Below, one piece after another: positions 13,589 to 27,930 of a stretch of 64,000 nt of DNA. Both the position numbers and the translations under genes were made by a program. The DNA lies in NCBI GenBank assembly GCA_946699065.1, contig CAMPDV010000098.1, positions 124,001-188,000 of the forward strand, written 5' to 3'. The notes beneath the pieces are model-generated. The model saw nothing but the letters and a program-made list of their open reading frames with translations, did no database searches and was not told the origin of the DNA. Positions within the stretch are counted from its first letter, which is position 1. Each line of letters opens with the position of its first letter. The stretch is from Loxodes magnus (lineage: Eukaryota > Ciliophora > Karyorelictea > Loxodida > Loxodidae).

Positions 13589-16500
13589 TCATCTCCAGTT
13601 CTTAACCTTTTCTTCCTCTTCTGGTAGTATGATTTATTCTAAATCTTCTTTTACAGAAAATTCATCGAAAAGAAATTCAGATTTATAGTTATCGAGATTT
13701 GATTCTTTTAAATGGTCTTCAAAGGCGTTCTATTCTTTTTGTCATTAAGTTTAAAAATAGCATTGATTTAGAAAGATTTTTCTTTTCAAAGCAGAAAGGT
13801 TATTTTTAATTTCTTATTAATCATAAGCTTATTATATTTACTAATTAAATTAAACTTTCCTTATATTTGACTCATTAACAGAATCATTATTTAAGTCTTC
13901 TATTATTAGATCATTTTCTTGTATTTTGCTTGCTGTTAAATTATCTGTACTTTAATTTTCCTTTAATTTTCTATTCTATTTTTTAAATTTAATTGGCTCT
14001 ACTTCAATTTCCTATAACCAATACCTATTTTCATTTTATTCACTTTCCCTCTGTAAAAACGCTTTAAGTCTTTTTTTTCAATATAATTTCTAAGATAAAT
14101 TATGGTTAGCTAGTATCACTTTATATAGGTCTATAATATTAATATCATGTATAAGCATTAGTTCTAAATATTTTAAGCAGTTTACTAGATTTATATCTTA
14201 AATAGATTAGAAATATTTTCTAGTATGTTTGTTTTCTATTTTGCTGATATACTAATGTAACGTTTCTTCTACTTCCTTTTATTTTTTAGAAGCATTTTTC
14301 TTCTTTTTGGCTTTCTCCTACTTTTTAATTTCTTCTTTTTCTCAATTTTAAATTATATCATTTAATTGTATTTATCCTTTAAAGCAAGTTAATTTAGAGT
14401 ATATTCTTAAAGAAGCTTTTTACATTTCATACCCAAATTCTATTATTAAATATCTTAGTCATACTATTATGAAATATCCATTAACTAGCACTAAAACAAT
14501 AAATATTAAAAGATCAATAATTTAGTAATGCTAACCTGAGTCAAAGTAAATACCACAGTATAATATCAAAATAGAGATAAACAAGTAGTAAGTTTCTAGT
14601 AGGTTTAGCTAATCTTTAATGTAAGGCTTGCATTTAACTTATAGTAAAACACAAACTGCTAAAATCAAAATTACACATCAAAATTAGAATATAATGGTAG
14701 ATTTTTATAGGAATATGAATATCAATGAAATCATAAACTTTTCATACATTTTAACTATTTCTCAGTAGTAATACTATTCTTTAAACCCTATTATTAAAAA
14801 CCCAAACTAAGACTTTATTTGAATAGTCTTTATTTTTTTTCTATTTCTATATAGATATAAAACTACTATAATTGGAACTAGAACTCCATATATCATAAAT
14901 GAAGGAAGAGCTATTAGTAGTATATACTTAAGATGGTCTCCTTCCCAACATACTATGTTAGTATAAGCATTTAAAACTTCTACGTTTGCAGAGACATTAT
15001 AGCAACTAAAGGCACTAAAAATAGTTAATACCATGCTAGTATTTATCTAAAAGAAGGAAACACTCAGAGAAGTTACAAACAATGATTTACTGAAAAGTTT
15101 TTATTTAAAGAGAGAATAGAGAAATATTAATGAAGCACTTATAATTAAAATGATAATAGGTAGAAGTAAAGTGCCTGTTACTTTTCCATAATATCTTCAT
15201 TCATCTTCAAAATAAATGCAGTCAAAATTGAATATTGTTGATGTAGTTTAAATAAATTATCCATTCAATTAAAAGAAATCCTTAATGACATCTGGCCAAT
15301 CAAATCTAAAGTTTTGAATTAAAACTGAGAACTACATATAATTAGTGAATATTTTAAAGTATACACTATGATACTAGTCCTATTCATATGCTGATTTCAA
15401 TGTAAATCTAACTAAGTAAAAAATGTATAATCCAAATATACATAAAATAATTAAAGCTACAGTGATAGTTGAATTTTAACTCAAGCATTATTAGCATCTA
15501 TTTTTTCCATCTTTTATTCAATCTTATTAGCATACGTCACAAAGAGGACCTGTGTAACCATCTTTACAGCTTCCTTATCACTGTATTCCTTTTCTATAAT
15601 TTTATTTTGCAATCTTATCAGTGATTTAAAAATATTTGGAAATATAACTTTTATTTAAATTCGTACCCAAACATGCTAGTTATTTAGGACATTTATGCAT
15701 TACTTCAGAAGTAAAATTTTCTCTTCAATACCCAGATATTGGCACAACTAAATCTCCACCATAGCATTTTGCTCCTTACATACATTCTCTGCAAGACTTA
15801 TCACTTATATTAAATGAATATTACCCATATAGGCAATTTTAGCATTAAATTGAGTCAATAAGGATTTAACCAGTAAGACATTACTAAATATTAATTTATA
15901 GCACTAATTTACTTTATTCAATATTATCTAAGCCTTAATCAGCTTTTTTAATAGCATCTGATTAAAATTATAGTTAAACTTGACTTCCTGGTTAAGCTTT
16001 TACTATTATATCTCTAATTGTGAATGCTCCTTACTCTGACTATATTCTAGTTTTACCTGATAATTCTGCTTCATCTGAATATATAGAAACTAGTGATTAG
16101 TTATCAGTTTTTACTACTTAACCAAAAATATCAGTTAAATAAATTTAGCTTTCAGGTATTTACATTCCTGGTATTTAATCTAATAGTTTTCTTTCTATTT
16201 TTTCACTTTAATAGCATTAAGTTATTGAATCATGTTAAGAAACATTATCAAGTTTATATGGAAAGGCAGCTAGATGATTCCCATAATATGCCTTATTATG
16301 TTTAAACAAAGAGCATATTTCTTAACTAGTAGTATTAGGAATAAAAATAGGTATAGTATCTTGAATAGAAATGGCACCTCCTTGACTAATTTAACTACTG
16401 ATAGTGTTATTAATAAAAGTATTGTAAGTAATTTGATAACTGCATTATTATTAATCTTCACATATTAGTCTTAAAGCTCCTCCTTTAGTAATATATGGTT

Positions 16501-19500
16501 CAATACCATTTATTCTATTATTATAGAATTAGTTAAAATAGAAACTTATATTAGCATTTACAACATACCCTACTCCTCCTTCTTTTGCAGCAATACAGTT
16601 TTCAAACTTACTATTACTTATCAAGTTATGATTCTATTAGTTATCATTTAGGATAGCAAAGCAAGAACCTGATATTGCTATTTGATTAGAACAATAGCAA
16701 TTTTACATATTCATATAGGAGTTATAAGAATAAATGGCAGATCCATAAGTAAGACTACTAACTCCATTAATAAAAGAAGTATTATTTAAATTTAAAAAGC
16801 TATTTTCAGAATAAACAGCAGTATTTACATATTCCTTTAAAGTACATCATTCCATATTCATTTAGCAGCTTTTTATATAAATTATAGATCCATAAAGTTA
16901 AGAACTTAAGCTTCTAAAGGAACTATTTCAAATCATTAGGTGAGATTAAACAGCAAAAATGCTACCTTATTAAGCGTTCATGTTTTCGAAAGTCACTGAT
17001 GATAAATATAAAGAAGAATTAGCTAGTTAAATTGCACTTCCATACTCTCCTTTACTATCTTTGAATTTAGAATTAAATACTTCTATTTTAGAATCTAAAT
17101 CACCTAAAATATAGACTCCTGAATAAGCACTCTAATTTTCAAATGTTGATCATTCAATTTTAACTGTAGAATCTCAGATCATGATACCTGAAGTCATTTC
17201 AGATGCCTTGTTTGAACCAATTGAAACGTTTTTAAGTTGTAACTAACTTTTATAAATGAATATTAAAGAATTTTATCCAAAATTAGTATTAATAGAAGTA
17301 TTTTAGATTATACTTGCTGCTTCACTCTATGAGGTTCATAAACTTATTATACCTAAAGATAAAGCAGTGTTGTTAAAGATATTTGAGTTTATTATTGTAA
17401 ATTAGCAACTTTAGCCGTATATAAAAGCTCCATCAACTGCTTAATTATTAAAAAAACTAGAGCTTAAGGTTTTAAATTAGCTCCTTTATTAGAAGTAGCC
17501 TACTCCTCCTATTGCTGAAGCAACATTTGAATTACATATAATATATTAGAATGTTAAATTTGAAGCTAAGAGGTAAAAGACAGCTCCTTAACTTGCTTGA
17601 TTCCTAGTGAAGTTAGAGTTTATAATTTGAATATAAGAATTATCTGCTTTTACAATTCCTCCTATGCTTGCATTATTTTAATAACCATAAATTTATTCCA
17701 AAAATACTTAAGATTATTAAAATTAAAACACTCCTCCACTCTAGGCTTTATTTTTGAAAAACTAGCATTTTTTTATTTAAATAAAGTCTTAATTACCTTC
17801 AATTATACTTCCTGAAAAATTAGCTTCGTTCTCTATAAAAATACTCTCAGATAAACTATAATTAGAAAGCTAAGAGTATATAGAAGCTCCTTTATATCCT
17901 TTATTACCTTCAAAGTATGATAAGCTAATCTTTGCTTTAGCATATTTAGCAGAAATCATTAGACCTTATTAAGCCATATTCTTTATTATTGAACTGTTCT
18001 ATAAAACAAAATTTTGGTTGAAAACTTCAATTAAAGATCCAATATCAATAACATTTTATTAAATTAAAGAGTTTTAAATGATTAGGTTTACATTTTTGGT
18101 TTCTATTAATCCGTAGCTTGCATTATTTTATAGGAATGTAGTTTTATTAATAGTTAGTTATTATATTGAAAGTGAGTATATTATAGAAATAGCTTTATTA
18201 TTTCTAAATCAACTTTCTTTTATTATTATATTATCTGATAACTATGTCTCTAAGCAACTTCCTCCATTCCCAGTATTTTCTTCAAACCTTATTAAATATA
18301 ACCTTATATTACTTTCAGTCAGATACATAATCGATCCTTTTTGTGCCTAGTTTTAAATTACTAAGCTTTCTATCAACTTTAAATAACATTAAGACAAGTA
18401 AAAAGCAACTCCATTCTTAGCATTATTATTTCTTATACTACCATTTTCAACTTCAATATTACTTTGTATACCATATGCAAATCCTCCGTACTCTTAAGCT
18501 ATGTTTTCTACAAAAGTACTATCATAGAGAGTTAGATTTGATTGACTTAAGTAAAAGCAACCTCCAAATAAGGCTCTCATTTTTTAAGCTGCTAAACTCT
18601 AAATAACTAAGTTACTTTGCTCTGAATATATTAATCCTCCTTCTCTTTCTGCAATATTATTATGAGATATTATGTCTTTTAATTTAATTTATGATGATAA
18701 GCAATATATAAAAGTTCCTCTTTAAGCTCAGTTTTCTTAAATTAAAATATCTGAAAAATATGCATCAATTTAATTCAAATAAAAGATTCCTTTTTCAAAG
18801 GCTTTATTATTCTTTATTTATATACTAGATAAAGTTATTTTTATATTATCAAGATAGGCTGCACTTCCTTATGCTGCTGAGCTATTTGTAAAAGAGCAGT
18901 TATAGATATTTATAATTTCGTTTTTAAGCATTTATATATATAAATCTCCTCCACTTTAGGTAGCTTTATTATTAGTAAATATAGAGTTTTTCAGATTACT
19001 TATAAGAGACATAGAAGAATACATAAATCCTCCACTATCTTTAACTGCCTCATTTTCTACTGCATTTATGAACTATATCTATTATATTTAAGATTATTAA
19101 AGAAAAATTGCTCCTCCAAAATAGCCATCTGCTTTATTGCCTGAGAATAAGCAATTTTATATTGTAGTGATATTAGAACCAATAATACTGAGTGCTCCTC
19201 CATTTTTTTAGGATTTATTTTTAATGAAAGTATTATTTTAAATTAGCTAAGCACTTGAGTTAAAAAAATAAATACTTCCTCCTTATTCTTCAACTTCATT
19301 GTATTCAAAAATATTATTTTCTATTGTCATTACTTAACTAAAGTAAAGTGATAACGAACCTCCAAAAACTGTCATATGTTCTCTAAATATGCTATAATTT
19401 AGTACTTCCAATTTTGATTCATAAGCATATAAAAAATTTCCACCTCTATTTGCTTTATTTTGATATGCAAATAAATTTGTTATTTACGTAATTTATGAAT

Positions 19501-21612
19501 TGCTAGCATGTAATATTCCACTATTCTAATCTAAAGCCATGTTTTAGATAAAAGAACAATTATAAATAAAAGAAATATTTGTTAAAGAAGTTTAAATAAC
19601 TCCTCCTTAAGAGGCTTTATTATTCAAAAATGAATTATTGACTAATTTATCTAGAGATGAGTTTTAAAAATAAATGCATCCTCCATAATTAGTAGCGCTA
19701 TTCAATTCAAATTTATTATTTACTATATCTTTAATTTAACAGTCTTAAAATTATAAGACTCCTCCAATAAATGCCCAATTTTTTATAAAATTATTATTTT
19801 ATATAAAATCAATTTAAGATTCTATGGCACTTAAAAATCCTCCTGAGTAAGAAGCAATGTTTTATTAAGCACTAATATTTGCTATTGTATTTATATGCGA
19901 ATTTAATAATGATATTGCTCCTAATAATTTTTCAGCTTCATTTTAAATGAAAGAACTGTTAGAAATTACAAAAACTTCTATTTTTATTCCGTAAATAACA
20001 CTTCCATCTTAAGCATTGTTTTGTTGAAAAGTACAGTTAGTAATTAACTTTATATAAGAATTTTCTATGTATATTGTTCCACCATTCTATTAAGCTTAGT
20101 TTTATTCAAAAATATTATTTTAAATAATTTCTATTTAGCTTTCACTAAATGAAAAAACAGCTCCAAACTTAGCTTAATTCTATATAAAACTATTTTTAAT
20201 AAAGATACTCACATTCGATTTTAAAAGATATAGGGATCCTCCTTCTTCTGCAAAGTTATTATTAAATATATTATTTGAAACTTCTTAAATTTTAGAATTC
20301 TCTACATAAAAAGCTCCTCCTTAGCTTAGATAATTTTTTATTTGAGTAACATAATTATCAATAAATATACAGTTTTAAACATTATAAATTATTGAATTTA
20401 CTAGCATTATAGCTCCTCCGTAAAATTGAGCTGCATTCTTTTCAAATGAACAGTTTAAAATACTTTTTACAGTGGAGTTTTCAATATAAAAGCTACCTCC
20501 ATAAATAGAATTTTGCTTATAAAATATAGAATCTTTTATATATTCACATGTTGAATTTAATATTTTGATTAAAGAATCAATTTTAGCTTAGTTTTCAACA
20601 AAAAGGCACCTTTCAATTTATAAACTTGAGTTTTAGTACGAATATATCAATTAATTATTTTATTCAAAGGTAACTTCTATCAAAAAGAATGTTGAATTTT
20701 ATGAAGTCAAAGCAGCATCAGAATTTTGTGTATTGTATTAAAAATAGGATGTTTTCATTCATAATTTAGTATCGATGTAGAAAAAGCAAAATTAGTCAAT
20801 GGCATTATTCTAAAAGATTGAATAACTAACATTTAATTAGCTATTAGAACTATAAATTATATTTTCTTTATTATATTCAAATTAAGTATTATTTAGGATA
20901 AAATGTGAATTATAAGCTCTTATTACACTTCCTCTTTTCGAAGTTTCCATATGATGTATATAAACTTAATTAAATTCTAAATAACTCAAATTTGCACTTA
21001 ATAAGTAAATTATTTTCAAGGGAGATTAAAAATTATTACTGTTTAGAATAAAACATAAGATTCCTATGATGATAATAGATAAGAATTATTATATTCGCTA
21101 CAATCAGAGGTCTCGCAGGTAGATTATAATTACTGGTTAATGCCAGTAATTATAATATTTTTTAGTATAAATGAGTCTTTATTTAAATTTATTTTAATTA
21201 AATGATTTTCAAAAAAAATGGTTCCTATTTAATCTTAATTTTCGCACATTGTATAAACATGCGAATATTAACTACAATTAAAACTTTCTATTTAAATTTT
21301 TTTAGAGCCAGATCATTATTCTCCAGATCTTAAAATTTCGCAATTATCTATACAATTTACACAAGAAAGACATTCCATGGTATGAAAATATGGGGAAATA
21401 AATATGTAATTCTAAATATCCATGTCCAAAAGATTCAGTACTTCTTATATTGAAGTATAAGGAAAATTAATGGTTCCATTCTCCTAATTTAGTCCCAGAT
21501 TTTAAGAAATTTCAGGAGTTGTTATGTAGTAAACTGCATTATGCGACTCGCAACTCAAAAAGAGAAGATAACCGATAATGGATAAAATAATCATCCTAGT
21601 CCTCGAAGGCAT
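13589..21612 (-). CDS. Giant beta-helix/Cys-rich/multi-span membrane protein, copy L, frameshifted
   Basis: This is the inverted paralogue of the gene at 54,404-62,431. The ATG (21,612) opens a signal peptide (MPSRTRMIILSIIGYLLFLS) identical to the other copy. A long ectodomain of Asn-rich, GG-containing beta-helix-like repeats follows, then a Cys-rich segment, about seven membrane spans and a charged tail. The last codon is taken as TGA at 13,591-13,589, after EEEEKVKNWR, aligned with the end of the other copy. One base is missing at about 20,997-21,005 (CTTATTAAG against CTTATTTAAG), which shifts the frame near codon 204. The ectodomain part is 1 nt shorter overall than its partner, consistent with that single lesion. 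It may be a young pseudogene or a sequencing error, because the rest of the reading is undamaged. From 15,537 downward the sequence diverges strongly from the partner while keeping the same fold plan. The family resembles the large ciliate membrane proteins with a pectin-lyase-like repeat ectodomain; the function is unknown. Confidence 0.85.
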
Positions 21613-22178
21613 TTTAAATTATAATTAAACTAAAATAAAATTTAAATATGCTACTTAACATTTGATTGGCTAATAATTTCTATCTATTATTAATTTAATT
21701 TAAACAAACTCAATTATCTTTATTTTAAATATATCTTTAATTTTATTATTTAGTATTTTGTAAGCAAAGCAAATTAAAATTAAAAATACATTTAATTTAT
21801 GAATTTTATATCTAAAATAAATTTAGCTGATTAAGTATTTGTTGATTGAGTATGAAAATAATAATTAAATAATAGCTATTTTAAATTAAAAGTTTCTAGT
21901 ATAATGTAAAAGTATATAACAAATTTATTTAAAATGCTTTAATTGAGATTAATAATTAAACTATTAGCTATTACCAAAATATTTAATAGTTGGTTTATAA
22001 ATAATAAATAATTATAGTAAATATGTAAATTTAATAGCTATTTTAAAGGAATTTATTTAAGTTATAATTAAAATAATTTAAATAGTTATAATTAAATACT
22101 AGGTAATTAAATTTTTTCTTTTGCTAGTCTTTATTTTTCATGTTGAAACAATTGTTTATTAATATTCTTTAAATTTTA
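21613..22178 (-). promoter_or_regulatory. Upstream region shared by both giant-gene copies
   Basis: About 565 bp upstream of the copy L start is closely similar to the reverse complement of 53,831-54,403 upstream of copy R. Similarity stops abruptly at about 22,178 and 53,831. The duplication therefore included the 5' flank, and both copies probably inherited the same promoter. No individual promoter motif can be named. Confidence 0.6.
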
Positions 22179-25100
22179 GGAAATTTTAGCTTAAGTTTTT
22201 TTATTCGCCTATATTTAATGGATAAAATTATTTCTGAGGAAAATTAATTCCAATCAAATATTTATTATTTAAAGACTGACTTAAAGCATTTGCCAAACAA
22301 AATAAATAGATATTATAATCTTCTTCTAAAATTAATTTAATGATCAATCTTTTTTTATTTTTGAGATTAATAATTGAAAATAAAAGCGCTTTTGCTACTT
22401 ACTTTAAACTTAGATTTAGAAGCCAGGATAAATTATGTAAAATCTCTTTATTATTGAGTAAAATTTTAAAACTTAAGCATAATTTAATTTTTAGACTTAA
22501 AATTAGGCTTTCTTTTAATGTATAAATATAACTTTTTAATTTTTTTAATTTATAGATAAATTTGGATTATAATATTTCACCAAAGATTTAAATTATTAGC
22601 TTGCCCTTAATTTTTATTCTTGAATGGATATAAATTTTATTTTTATAGGTTACTATTAATTTTACCTAAATAAATGCAAATAAATTTCTTTTTTTAGGTA
22701 ATTTTTACCAGGCTTTTTCTGGATTATCTTAAAGAATTTATTGATTAAAAATACTAATATAATCATATTAATAAAAATAATTGAGTTATTAATTAATAGT
22801 ATAAATTAAATTTTTAACTCTTAGTCAAAATAAAATAAATCAAACTTAGCAAATAGACTAATATTTAAAAATATTTCCAACTTTATAAATAAATTCTTAA
22901 ATTAGATAAATAGCTAATTTATAAAACTTAATTAATTAATTAATTTTAATTATAATCAATTTATTAATTAATTAGCTTGCTATTTATTTGCTTAAAATAA
23001 CTTGCTTACTATTTTACTATCTATTTATTAACTACTTTAGTAATTTAATTTATAAAGTTATACTTAGAAGCTACTAATTTTATATTTGCTAATAGCTATA
23101 TCTTAAGCTTGCTTAATTTACCTTTATTTATAATTAAACTTATTCTTATTATTATTTTAAATCTTTCAATTTGTACTCTAATAAATCTGTTTGCTCTAAG
23201 TTAAAGGTTTAGTCAAAGAGTTACTAAAATTATTTTTTTCGATTTATTTAAAGAAGGAATTAAAATCATAAGCATAATTTACATTTTTTATTCATTGAGA
23301 CTAAAAGAATAAAAATAGAAAAGAAAGCTAAATTTAGAGCTAAAAAGTTATAATAATTTATAAATTTAACTTTTAGAAACATTTTTAGTTTTTTTCGGTA
23401 TTATACAAGCGGTTGTAGAACCTTTTAAAATAAGCTAAACTTAAATGTAGATTTTTATTTTGCTCAGATTTTATTAAGGATATTTTAAATCTAAAAAATC
23501 AAAATAATGATAATAAAAATATAATAAATTATTTAGGAGAGAATAATTAATAAATTAATTAATTTTATATTGTAACTTATGCGCAATTACATCCAGACCA
23601 AATTTCCTCTATTTTTACATGCTATTTAGTATTTTTTACTGAGTACTATTATTAAAAAAGTTTTAAAACTTTCTCTATAATTTAACTAATTAAATTTAGA
23701 AATTTTATTTAGTTAAAATAATTTTTAAAGCTTTTATGCTTTTAAATCCAATCTTGACTAAAAAGCTTTATTTACCAAAAAATAAAATAATAAATTATAT
23801 GGGAGCATAAGCTTTATCTTTTTATAGTTATTTCAATTTTTAAATAAAAATTTGACAAAACAAGTATGAAAAGCCAAAGCTAAAGTTTAAAATAAGAAAA
23901 TAAAGGCATAAATTAAACTAGTAATTTTAGATGTAATATAAAGAACATAATTACATTAGTTAGTCTTATTTTAAATTTATTATTTTCTTATTTATTATTC
24001 TTTTTTTCAAAATTAATAAATGAAATTTAAAATAACTATATACAGTTTTAAAATCTATTTTTCATCATTAGTGTCTTTAATAAAATGGCTAAGTTTACAA
24101 CACTAATTACGAATATAACATCTTTATAATAAATATAAATTAATATTTAAAAGCTTCATCAAACCTTTAAAGTTTAAAATTTTATAAGCATCTATATTTT
24201 ATTTTAGAATTAAGTTAAATTAAATAAATTGGCTTTAATTTACTTTTATAATTCAGCTCAATTTAATTTGTTTTAAGGTTAATAATTTTTAAGTCTGGCT
24301 TAAGGAAAAAATTAGAAGTTGAAAATTTCCTTTAAAAATTTATGATATTAATTAGAGACTTAATAACTTATCAACTTCCTATCAAAGCTGAAAGAAACGA
24401 AATTAAAAATTTATTTTGTTAACATCGTTTGAAAAACATTTAAACAAACTAAATGACGGTTTATCTTAAAATTTTAATTTTTTAAAATTTCATAATTTAA
24501 GTAAAAACATATTAGACTAAGGTTTATATTCTATGGAGTTTAGAAAATAATCAAAATGCCTGATAGAAAATTATAAGCTAAGAGTATAAGTTCGATAGAT
24601 ATCATAAAATAGCAGCTTTAATATTCTATTTTAGTAATAATCATGAATCTATCTAATTATTTATATAAATTGCATAGACTTTATTAAAATTGGCTTTTTT
24701 AGAAATACTCTAATTATTTAGATAAAACATAGATGTTTTGCTGTAAATTTATATACAATTTTTAAGAAAATTTAACCAAATTTCAAAAAGGAGATCATAA
24801 GTCTGATTTATTCAATGTTTAATTTATAAATTTTAGATTTTTTTAAGTTTGCTTAGCTATAAAATATTCTAAAATTAATAGTAAAAATAATACATATTTT
24901 ATTTAATAGTCCTCGCTTTTTATTATCCTTGAGAATTACAAGAAGATTTTTCTAATAACTTCATCAATATTTTAATTGATTTTTTGAATGATGAGAAAAT
25001 ATAATTAATTTTGATTTAGCTAATTATTTATTTATTTGTTTAATTAAAAAAATTTCTTAATTAAATTATTATTAGATAAGTTTTAATTAGCAATAACTAT

Positions 25101-27911
25101 TTAATATTGTTTATATTGATTAACTATGCCTTCGAATAAATAATCTAATAAAACTTATTTTAAAATTGAAAATACTCTATAAATAAAGAGTTTATGCTTA
25201 TTAAATTTAAAATTAAAGTTATTTATTTAATAAAAGGTTTAGTTAAATAAAGAATTTAAGGCTAATAAAATAATATCTGAACTCATTCATATTAATTAAT
25301 TTACACAGCTTAGTTAATTAAAATTATTTTAAAAGTTTATCTAAATAGCTATATTTTATTTTTAGGTTTTGCTAATTTTTTTGTATGCTTTTAGTTATTT
25401 GGTTGCTATCTCTAAAATAATATTTTTTAGGTATAATCTGGAATTTATGACAAAATTTAGTACTAAGGATTAATTTTGGAATTTTAATTTGTTGTCTTAA
25501 GCATATAAAAAGCAAAGCATACAAAGCAACTCAAAATACTTTAAATCTTCCTATAAATTTAAAAGAGAACATTTGGAATTAATTGTAATTAATAGCAGCT
25601 ATAAGCAAATATATCTAAAATAATAAGTACAACTGGTTATTATTATTAAGCTGGTCTTTAAAGAAAAATATTTTTATTATTGTTTGTTAAATTTAATTTA
25701 ACCTTAAATTATTAAATAAATTTGGAGTGATGATAAATATACTGACTAGAAATAAAATAGCATTATTAAAAATATTTAACTTGATTTTTAAAAATTATAT
25801 GACTTATATAGTTATTTAGATAATCTACTTGCTAGATAAGTAACTAGAGTATTTTTTTATTTGTTAATTAAATAGACTTACTTTTATTTTTCTATTATAT
25901 ATTAAAAGAAAATGAGATGAATCTCTTATATATTAAAATAAAGAGAATTAATTATCTTTTCGTAAAATAATAGAAAATAATTTATTAATTAGTAAACTAT
26001 GCTACAATCCATAAATTTCTAAGTTTATTACGTTGTAGCATCTTCTAAAAGTTAGATTTAAAATATTATAAATGTATTTTATTTTTTAAATCGCATTTAT
26101 TATATTTAGTTGCTTATTATATATATTTTTTTTAATTTTTTTAATTATAAAATTTCCTAATTTTAAGCTTTAATTATTAAATTTATATAAAATTATACTT
26201 CAATATATTTAACTAAAATTTTTTCAAATATTTTGGAAGTTACAACTGTGATTATGAACTTAAAACACTTGGACAATTATATAAAAGTTATATTAAGTCT
26301 ATTAAATTAATTAAAAAAATATTTTAAATAAAGCTAAAATAAATTAATAAATTATTTCTTTAATTAAATTTTGTTGCTTTAATTATAAATTTTCGTAAAA
26401 ACTAATTTAAACTTAAACAGCAACTTATCAAAAAGTATCGTTTAGTTTTATTTATAAAGAAGTGGGGATTTTAATTTTTTCTTTAAATAAAAAGATTTTC
26501 CTTTTTATAAGCAAAGGAGTAGCGAAATAATAAATAATTATTTGAAGCCTTTTGAAAAATTAAAAAAATAAAGGATTATAAAATTATATTTCTGTTTTTC
26601 TTTGTAAATAGCAGAGAATAGTAAATTTTTATTAAATTCAAATTATTTATCTAATTTGATGCTATATTTTTCATATTTGAAACTTCATTAAATCTCAATT
26701 AAATAAAAAGCTGTATTCCTTATTTAGACTAGGAGTATATTAATTAAATAAATATATTAAATTTCAACAAAATTGTCTTTATCTTGGTAGAGATATAAAT
26801 ATATTAAAATGATTATAAATAATTTAAATACATATTATAATTTAGTATCATAGATATTGCTAAGGAATTTAATCAAAGTATATGATAATTTCTTCTATTA
26901 AATTACAAAATTGTGATAGCTTAGTAATAACTAATAGAGAATCGCTCTATTCTAAACTCTAAAATTTAAATAATTAATAAATATAAATTGTTATTTTTAT
27001 CTTATTCGTAGATACTTCTTTACAGTGATTTTTTTATATCTAGGAATTTAATTTAGTGAGTCAGAAGATATCTATCACATATTATATAAAAATTTACCAA
27101 AATTAAGCATTAGTCTGATCTTAAAAATTTGTTTATAATAAACTATTAAGAACCTCTTAAAATAAAAAATGATCAGAACTCTAGGAGGAATTTAAAAAAT
27201 TAGAAGACATATGATAAAAACTCTTGCAAGTTATGGTTTTTTTTTAATTAAAACTTAAGCTGTTATTTTTAAATAAATCATTAAGAATAAAAAAATTTTA
27301 AATACATAATATTTTCTTTATTAGGTAGTAGATTTAAAATATTGTTATATAAAATAATTAAAAATAAATGAAGAAAAGATATTGCTTTTATTTAAGATTT
27401 AAAATGTCTTTGATTGAAAGAAATATTTCTTACACTTAAAGAAGTCTATAAATTCTTAAAGTTATAGTTAATAAATTATTTCATAAAATGATTAATAAAA
27501 CCAAAACACTAAAATTATGAATATAACTTGCTAGTTAAAATTAAAAAATTAAGATTAGTTAAATAAAATTAGATAAAAAAATATTTTTACTAAGAGGAAT
27601 TGATCTGTTCAAATACTTCAGTTAATATGTACAAATTATTTAGTTTAAAATTTTTAATTTTTAATTAATAAAATTTATTAAAAAATGATAAAGCTACATT
27701 TAAAATTAATATTTTTCTTTTTCTTTTAATTTACTATTTATTTAAATTTCTTTTAACTCAGTTAAAGCTTTGCATGATTGTAATTTTTTCTTCAGAAATT
27801 AAGATATAGCAATTTTTTATTAGAAAGTTCTCTAAAGCGTATTTCTAATCTTAATTTCTGGATTATTTAAAAAACTTTTTTTTTATTTTAGGTTCAATTT
27901 CTTTATTATAA
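22179..27911. other. AT-rich spacer without recognisable genes
   Basis: This is the gene-proximal part of the spacer between the inverted arms. Low-complexity TTAA/TAAT runs occur (for example 22,920-22,980). The open frame at 22,340-22,525 is Leu/Ile/Lys-rich noise with no homologue near the other arm. No RNA gene, terminal inverted repeat or coding-like composition was seen. Confidence 0.55.
25999..26041. repeat. Short inverted repeat (9-bp arms)
   Basis: ATGCTACAA at 25,999-26,007 is the reverse complement of TTGTAGCAT at 26,033-26,041, with a 25-nt loop. It is a possible hairpin in gene-poor DNA; no other context. Confidence 0.5.
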
Positions 27912-27930
27912 ATAAATTTATATTGGTTTA
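27912..27930. repeat. Target-site duplication, left copy
   Basis: The 19-bp sequence ATAAATTTATATTGGTTTA occurs here and exactly again at 28,769-28,787. The copies bracket a GC-elevated gag-like insertion. This is the pattern expected of a duplication made on retroelement insertion. Confidence 0.8.

Noticed and set aside
14807..15034. Stand-alone 75-codon minus-strand gene
   Set aside because: It is an internal piece of the giant gene copy L, bounded only by a TAG that reads as Gln.
16093..17815. Several short plus- and minus-strand frames, mirrored at 58,202-59,924
   Set aside because: Shadows or fragments of the giant genes; they occur in both arms only because the arms are duplicated.
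22340..22525. Plus-strand open frame of 61 codons
   Set aside because: Low-complexity Leu/Lys/Phe content in AT-rich spacer; no counterpart near the other arm.
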